Below, piece by piece: positions 58,130 to 64,000 of a DNA stretch of 64,000 nt. Numbering within the stretch: the stretch's first letter is position 1; each line of letters begins with the position of its first letter. The notes below the pieces were generated by a model, which saw only the letters and a program-made list of their open reading frames with translations, was not told the origin of the DNA and searched no databases. The stretch is from Orobanche coerulescens (taxonomy: Eukaryota > Streptophyta > Magnoliopsida > Lamiales > Orobanchaceae), in assembly GCA_033398695.1 (NCBI GenBank), contig CM065810.1, positions 144,275,858 to 144,339,857 on the forward strand, written 5' to 3'. The translations under genes and the position numbers were made by a program.

Positions 58130-59736
58130 ACATCACTTTAGGGGTTTTGCATGACTGATGTCCAACCGTTTAGGCGAGGTGATACTATCGATGGCCTTAT
58201 GCCACTCACCTCACATAAAGGTCGAGGTAGTCAGATTTATGGTGATGGACACCAAATATGTGCACAATGCCATCCTTGGGTGGCATCGACTTGATAAATT
58301 TGAGATTTTAGCATCTACCTGCCACATGAAGGTGAAATTCCCAATCGGATACAAGATCAATGAGGTGGTCGGAGATCAATTTATCTCACAATCTTGCTAT
58401 CAAACAATAGTGAAGCTTGGAGTATAAACTAACAAAAGAGCACCCATGCTGAGGGGCTCGACTCAAAGCGAGTAAAAGATAAGAAGCTGAAACACTGGAA
58501 GAAGCCAAGGAGGAAGTGGTTAAGTCTAATGAAGAGCTGATGAAGATAGAACTAATCCCATGAAAGTCAAAAACAAAAATATACGTTGGAAGTCAGTTAA
58601 CCAGCTCATAGAGAGAAGATTTTATTATCTTATTAAAGAAATTTGTCGATGTTTTTTTCATTTTTAGCTGAGGACCTAGTAGGAATAAGTCCCAAGGTCC
58701 CCGAGAACAGATTGAATGTTGATCCATCGGTGAGGCCGATGAAAGAGAAAAGAGACACTTTGTGGAAGAAACGGATGGGATTATCTGAGAGGAGGTTGAT
58801 AAGTTGTTCCGAGCTGAGCATAAAACTAAAATCTAGTTTCCATAATGGTTATCCAATGCAGTCACGGTAGGAAAAAAAAACTATGTAAAATGAAGAATAC
58901 TCATGGATTTCTGCAATCTGAATACTTGAGGACAGAAAAATGATCGGTTTTATTGTGTCAAGGGGGACTTTTTGTTATGTACGTATATCCTTTGGGCTAA
59001 ACAATGCAGGTGCAACATACTATAGGATGGTGGACAAGATTTTCAAATTCCAGATTGGTAAAATATGGAGGTCTATGTGGATGATATGTTGGTAAAAAGT
59101 ATAAAGACAAATGAGTATGTGAGAGACTTGGAAGAAACTTTAGGTAGTTTGCGTACCTGTGGGATGAAACCTAATCTATCAAAATGTTCCTTTGGTGTAA
59201 GATTAGAAAAGTTCTTAAGCTATGTGGTTACAGAGCAGGGGGTCGAGGTGAATTCAGAGAAGGTGAAATGGCAGTACTGCGGATGATCCCACCTAAAAGC
59301 ATAACTGGTATTTAAATATTGACTGGAAGGATAGACGGATCGAGCATGTTTATTTCCCACTCAGCCGAGAAGGGATTACCTTTTAAACTCCTGATGAAGG
59401 TGAACAAGTTCGAACGGACATCAGAATAGCAAGTAACATTTTGTAAACAGAAGGAATTCCTAGCTGAGAATGTGCTTACCAAACCAATATAGAGAAGAAG
59501 AACTAATATTGTTCTTATTCGTCGGAAATTAGACTGTTAGATAGGTCCTCTTGAGGGAAGAAAAATGACAGCAAAAATATATCTATTACACTAGATGGAA
59601 GTGGGGGAGCAAAACTATTCTAACCAGGAGAAAGGGGCTCTCACCCTGGTAATCACAGCTTGAACACTTTGGACTTACTTCCTAGATCATCGAATAAAAT
59701 TACGAACCGACTTACCATTAAGAAAGACATTGGGGT
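58130..59736 (+). pseudogene. Tat-like Ty3/gypsy protease end and reverse transcriptase (host 2)
   Basis: Protease end: YVHNAILGWHRLDKF near 58252-58297. RT: RLNVDPSVRPMKEKR near 58712-58756, GLNNAGATYYRMVDKIF near 58994-59044, and the catalytic VYVDDMLVKS near 59070-59100. Downstream lie connection and early RNase H traces with many stops. The frame is interrupted by a solo LTR; GGGGT is duplicated at 59732-59736 and 61348-61352. Confidence 0.8.
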
Positions 59737-61347
59737 TGTAGGTCACAGATACTCAAGGTACAGTCTAGAGGGGGTCTATAGACTGTTTAAAATCTTTTAC
59801 TAAATCCAACTGTTTATAGAACGCATCTGTAGTAAGATCATCTAAGATTACTCGTTTGATCAGGTAAACCTTTGTCAGCTGTAAACTATATTGCAGAAGA
59901 ACAGCTGACTATAAATGGAACAGTAAATATATATGCAGCAGTTAAGTATGATGATAAAGCAGTAAATCACACAATCAATTATAGTGGTTTCAGAGGTGGG
60001 GTAATCCTCTATTAATCCACTTCTCTCCAAACCAGTTGGAGATAATTCACTATAACGTTCAACCAGTGATTGTTACAATGAATTCTCAGTTATAACAGCT
60101 TCCAACCAGTGGAAACCCGTGGCCGTTGCAACTCCCTTTTGGCTGCCTAGCACCTCTTGATCGAATACCCATGGATGCCTCAACAACTCGCAAGCTATCT
60201 ATCACCTTCCAATCAAGAACCCGTGTATGCATTTACAACCTTGAACTTCTAAGAACCTCGTTCAAAGAAGTACCCCATACTAGGACTTTTAAGACAAGAG
60301 TGTTGTCTTCTCCAACTTAAGAGCTTCGCTGTATGACTTTAGAAACTAGCTTTTCACGATGCTATATATTTGCTTTGATTGCTTTGTTCGCTTGTAAGTA
60401 TTGTCCGCATCGTACTTTTGCTCAATCTTCCTTCATATATTTATAGTACGGTCTTGTGCTTCTTCATATCCATTGCATCTTTTAATAATTCCGTCCGTTG
60501 GAGAGTGGACTTCATTGTGTATCTGTTCATCTTTTTGCAAGGATTTGTCTCTTTCTTCAAATCTGACCGTTTGAAGATGTATTGTCCCGTTGCGCTGCTT
60601 TTCTTGATTAATATAATTAAAAAGTCTTCAGGCGCGGATCTCTAGGAATAAAATATTCTGTAACTTCCAGAATCAATCACTTTGTCCCGTGGCTTTTATG
60701 TCTGCATGAGTTTGGCCGTTATTGTTGACTTTTCAATGCTTGCTGATGTAGACAGTTGATATCCAAAACTTGGCTGATATATCATCTGATAAAAGCTCAT
60801 CTGATGTTGCCTTGGTCAATCTTGTCTGATATGTTGGTCAAACCTTGGCTGATGTTCTGCCTGGATAAAAGCTGTCTGATATCTTGTCTTTAGAAAGTTG
60901 GCTGATATTCCCTTGGTCAACCCTCAGATGATATCATCCTTTGACCAAACCTCGTATGATAAAACCTCGCCTGATATTATGTCTTGGTCAAGCTCATCTG
61001 GTATTTCCTTTGACTGATACTCGCCTGATAAAAACTCATTTGCCTTCAGTTGGGGTAAAACTCGCCTGGTATTTCCTTTGTCTGAAAGCACGGATGATAA
61101 TAAACTCGCCTTATATTTTATCGGTCAAACCTATCTGTTATCTTGCGTTGACCAAACCTCAGCTGATATTGCTTATTCTATACTTAGCCGAATTTCTACT
61201 TGATCAACATGATCAATACTTAGCCTAATCTTGTAAAGTCTATAGAAGATACTCATTTGGTTCTTCTTTACAATGCTAAGTACATACATTTGAATTAATC
61301 ATGAATACAGGGATGACTTCATCAAAATCTAAAATAGTATTCCTAAC
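59737..61347 (-). mobile_element. Second solo LTR, copia-like
   Basis: 1611 bp from TGTAGG to CCTAACA with the target duplication GGGGT. On the minus strand it begins TGTTAGGAATACTATTTTAG, a copia (SIRE-like) type start. No interior or second LTR. It contains a degenerate repeat field at about 60760-61200. Confidence 0.75.
60760..61200. repeat. Degenerate GATAT/TTGGTCAA repeat field
   Basis: Many short repeats of CTGATAT, CTTGGTCAA and CTCATCTGATA or CTCGCCTGATA with a rough 30-50 bp rhythm. The longest frame there is a by-product. Confidence 0.55.
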
Positions 61348-63230
61348 AGGGGTAACCTAATGCGTGAGGTCATCTAGTGAAATGGGCTACAGAAATGGGA
61401 GAATAAGATATGGACTATGAGCCTGGAACCGCTTTTAAAGCCCAGGATCTAGCATTCATTTAGGAAATGTCTGCACCAGTGCTCCCAGAAGAAAGATGGC
61501 TCCTACATGTTGATAGATCAGCCCTTCGGATGGTTCAGGAGCAGGTAAAATACTCACCACTCTCGAGGGGGATAGCTTGGATTATGCTAAAAAAATTCGT
61601 ATTTAAAGCCTTTAACAATAAAGTTGAGTATGAAGCCCTCGCCAAGGGAAAGCAATTGGGAATAGACTTCGGCGCTCGATGAATGAACGATTATTCTGAT
61701 TCTCAACTTGTTACATAACAAGTAGGTGCAAATCTAAATAAATGAGGACCGCATGAGGAGGTACGTCAACGGAATAATAAGAAGTCTATAAAAAGTTAAG
61801 AATGAGAACTGGTCCATATTCCCAGAGTAGAAACTTGAGAGCTTATTATTTGGCTAAAATGGAAAGCTTGTTAGTAGATTATCGGTCATGAATAATAAAT
61901 TTTGGAAATAGCTCGGAGTAGCATCTGCGAGCAAGTGATGGAGATAAGTGAAGTTTCAGACTGGCAAGCTCCCTTGTTAGTATATTTGAATAGAGGAGAG
62001 CTGCCTGACGATAAGCAGGAAAGGTCCAAGATTATGTGATGAGGTGCTAGATTTTATTGTATTAACGGTGAGCTATTAAATGATCTTATCTCGGTCCTTA
62101 TCTAAGGTGTATCTGAAAAGAAGAATGTGGGGGTATTCCGGAAGAAATCCATGAGAGATATTATGGTGATCACACAAAAGGAAGGGCTTTGATCAGTAAA
62201 ACTTTAAGGGGGTTTCTTCTGGCCCACGTTAAGCAGGAGAGCAGTCGAGATGGTCAAGCGTTACCAAAACAGATCCACACACCTTTAATACATATCCTAG
62301 CAGAAAATATGATTACTATGGGCTCTCTCTGTCCAATTTCTAAATGGGACATCGATATTATTGGACAATTCACGGCAGCTTCATGAGGGAGAAAACTTTT
62401 CGTGGTCGTCATAGATTATTTCAGTAAATGCGTCGAAGTCTAGCCAGTAGCTACCATTACCAAAAAAGAATTGTAAGTTTCTTGTTTAATAACATCTTTG
62501 CAAGTATAGAGCACCCTAATACTCATCTAGGACAATGGGACTCAGTTCAACAGGAAACGAATCCAAGCTTGGTGTGAAGAGCAAAGGATGATTTGCCACG
62601 GTAGCCCATCATCCACAGGCTAATGGACAGGCCAAAGTTACAGACAATATACTACTTCAGGAGATAAAGACTCGTTCGGATAAAACTGGGGGGAATGGGT
62701 TGACGAGCTCAGCTCGGTCTTGTGTCTTATAGAACCGCCCCGAGGTCATCAACAGGAGAAACTCCTTTTAGTTTCGTATAAGGAAATTAAGATGTGATCC
62801 CGAAGGAGGTCGGAGAAAGATCGCATCGGGTACATGGTTCAGTGAGAAAGAAAATGAAGAGATTGTAAAAGAAACATTGGATATTATAGAAGAAATAAGT
62901 GAAATAGATGTGACTCGGACTGAAATATACAAAAGCCTGGCGAGGACGGCACATGACCGTAAGGTCAGAAAGGGTCAGTTTTATGTAGGGGATCTCGTGC
63001 TAAGGCGAGGTGATGATCTCAAGAAAACAGGAAAGCAAGAACCTAACTAAGATGGCCCTTACAAGGTAGTCAACATTTCTATTGGAGGAGCATACGAGAT
63101 TGAAAACATGGAAGGATGACTCGTCAAAAAAGCATGGAATGTATGTCATTTGAAAAAACTACTTTGTATGAATATCTTAAATATCATCGTACTTGGAAGA
63201 TTAAACGTATGAATGAAGTTATCCTGCCTA
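61348..63230 (+). pseudogene. Tat-like RNase H and integrase (host 2)
   Basis: RNase H: WLLHVDRSALR near 61479 (normally D-G-S) and NNKVEYEALAKG near 61614. Integrase: WDIDIIGQF near 62345, FVVVIDYFSKCVEV near 62399, DNGTQFNR near 62530, AHHPQANGQAKV near 62605 and a late basic DNA-binding tail near 62930-63140. Frameshifts and stops throughout. This is the oldest element in the window together with host 1. Confidence 0.8.
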
Positions 63231-63289
63231 ACAATTTACGTATAATTCTATAATTATCCCTTAAGTTCCAGAAGATAAGGCCCTGAAAT

Positions 63290-63540
63290 TTGACTGGGCG
63301 CAACGCCCTCAAATTCACTTAAGGTCGGTAAAGGGTAGCCCCGAGCTACACCAACTTGAGAAATATTATGGTTAATTAAGGTAGGTAAGGGGTAGCCCCG
63401 AGCTACACCAATTTCAGAAAAATTATGGCTGGTAAAGAGTAGCCCCGAGCTACATCGACTTGATAAAAATTATGGTTAATTAAGATCGATAAGGGGAAGC
63501 TCCGAGATACACCAACCTAATTTAAATTATTTTATTAATA
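63290..63540. repeat. 58-bp tandem repeat after integrase, about 4 units
   Basis: Units share GGTAGCCCCGAGCTACACCA and TTATGGTTAATTAAG. Tandem repeats 3' of integrase are known from Tat/Ogre-lineage elements, which supports the host 2 assignment. Confidence 0.8.
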
Positions 63541-64000
63541 TTGGTAATTGAGGTTCATCGTCTACACCCAGGAGCTCACCGGCTTGATATTGATTATGTA
63601 TTACAAAATAGAAGTTAAATGACCTACAACTGGAATCTTCATTAGGCATTGATCCCATGCTATTAGAAAGTACAAATTTAATTCACAAGTAAAGCTAAAC
63701 TACGACCTCGTATTATTTCATTCTCCCAATAAATATGATATTCAGTATTATATTTGTTATTTCTAGTTGACTTTCTTGCTTATCTCTAATTCTCATATGC
63801 TTGACACAATTGATTATATTATATTAGCAATTATTTAATACCATAATAATAAATCATAAATAATTTTTAGCAAGACATTATAATAAGCGAAATTATATAA
63901 GTACATAGTCCATTATACTTGTGTTAATTCTGATTAACATAGACTTGTGGTCCCTCAAGGGATTCACGGTGCTATAACTACCATAGTTTGTAGATGTTAC
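63541..64000 (+). other. AT-rich sequence ending in a chromovirus-type LTR tail
   Basis: No gene seen. The last 55 bases contain a hairpin GTGGTCCC/GGGATTCAC (63947-63967), then ACGGTGCTATAA and end GATGTTAC, resembling the U5 end of elements 1, 2 and 5. A primer site would be expected just past the window if this is a 5' LTR end. Confidence 0.4.

Noticed and set aside
60379..60645. 88-codon hydrophobic frame resembling a membrane protein
   Set aside because: Lies inside the solo LTR, T-rich sequence gives hydrophobic codons; no start context or relative known to me.

Overview
The window is a block of nested LTR retrotransposons from a flowering plant nuclear genome. Evidence for a plant: every large element uses a plant-type primer (initiator tRNA-Met or tRNA-Asp primer sites), pol proteins are of the Ty1/copia, chromovirus (Tekay/Del-like) and Tat/Athila-like Ty3/gypsy kinds, and a cytokinin-activating LOG-type enzyme is encoded. 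I see no ordinary host gene, no tRNA or rRNA gene and no CRISPR array. Almost all short open frames are chance frames in LTRs.

Layout. Host 1 is an old Ty1/copia element, broken into three pieces: gag to start of RT (about 505-2912), RT to RNase H (35306-36646), and the end of RNase H plus a probable 3' LTR (46302 to about 47870). Two elements split it. Element A (2913-35305, minus strand, target duplication AGTTA) is a non-autonomous Athila/Tat-like element with a tRNA-Asp primer site; instead of gag-pol it carries two intact ORFs, a LOG-like enzyme and a basic Cys-rich protein. Its left LTR was hit by a copia solo LTR (3503-5372, TGAAG) and by element 1 (5387-14827, TAAAT). Its right LTR was hit by element 2, a head-to-tail array of four giant LTRs separated by tiny interiors (19620-34430). 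The second insertion into host 1 is element 4 (36647-46301, GTAAG), a nearly complete chromovirus whose gag-pol is closed by five stops and one frameshift.

Host 2 is a badly decayed Tat-like Ty3/gypsy element (about 49045-63230) split by element 5 (49536-58129, ACATC; a chromovirus deletion derivative that keeps only the chromodomain end of pol) and by a second solo LTR (59737-61347, GGGGT).

The chromovirus-type families 1, 2, 4 and 5 share an LTR plan that the annotation above does not explain: an array of short CG-NN-CG palindromes just upstream of a TATA box, then a GAGGCAAGT motif, a family-specific minisatellite, a C/G stem-loop ending in TTTTNAG/GTRC (together resembling a GC-AG intron), and in most a hairpin near the end of U5 beside the primer site. 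Element A, of another lineage, independently carries the TTACGGCCGTAA palindrome array. These cis-modules, the LOG plus Cys-rich cassette of element A and the giant-LTR tandem array are the most notable things here.
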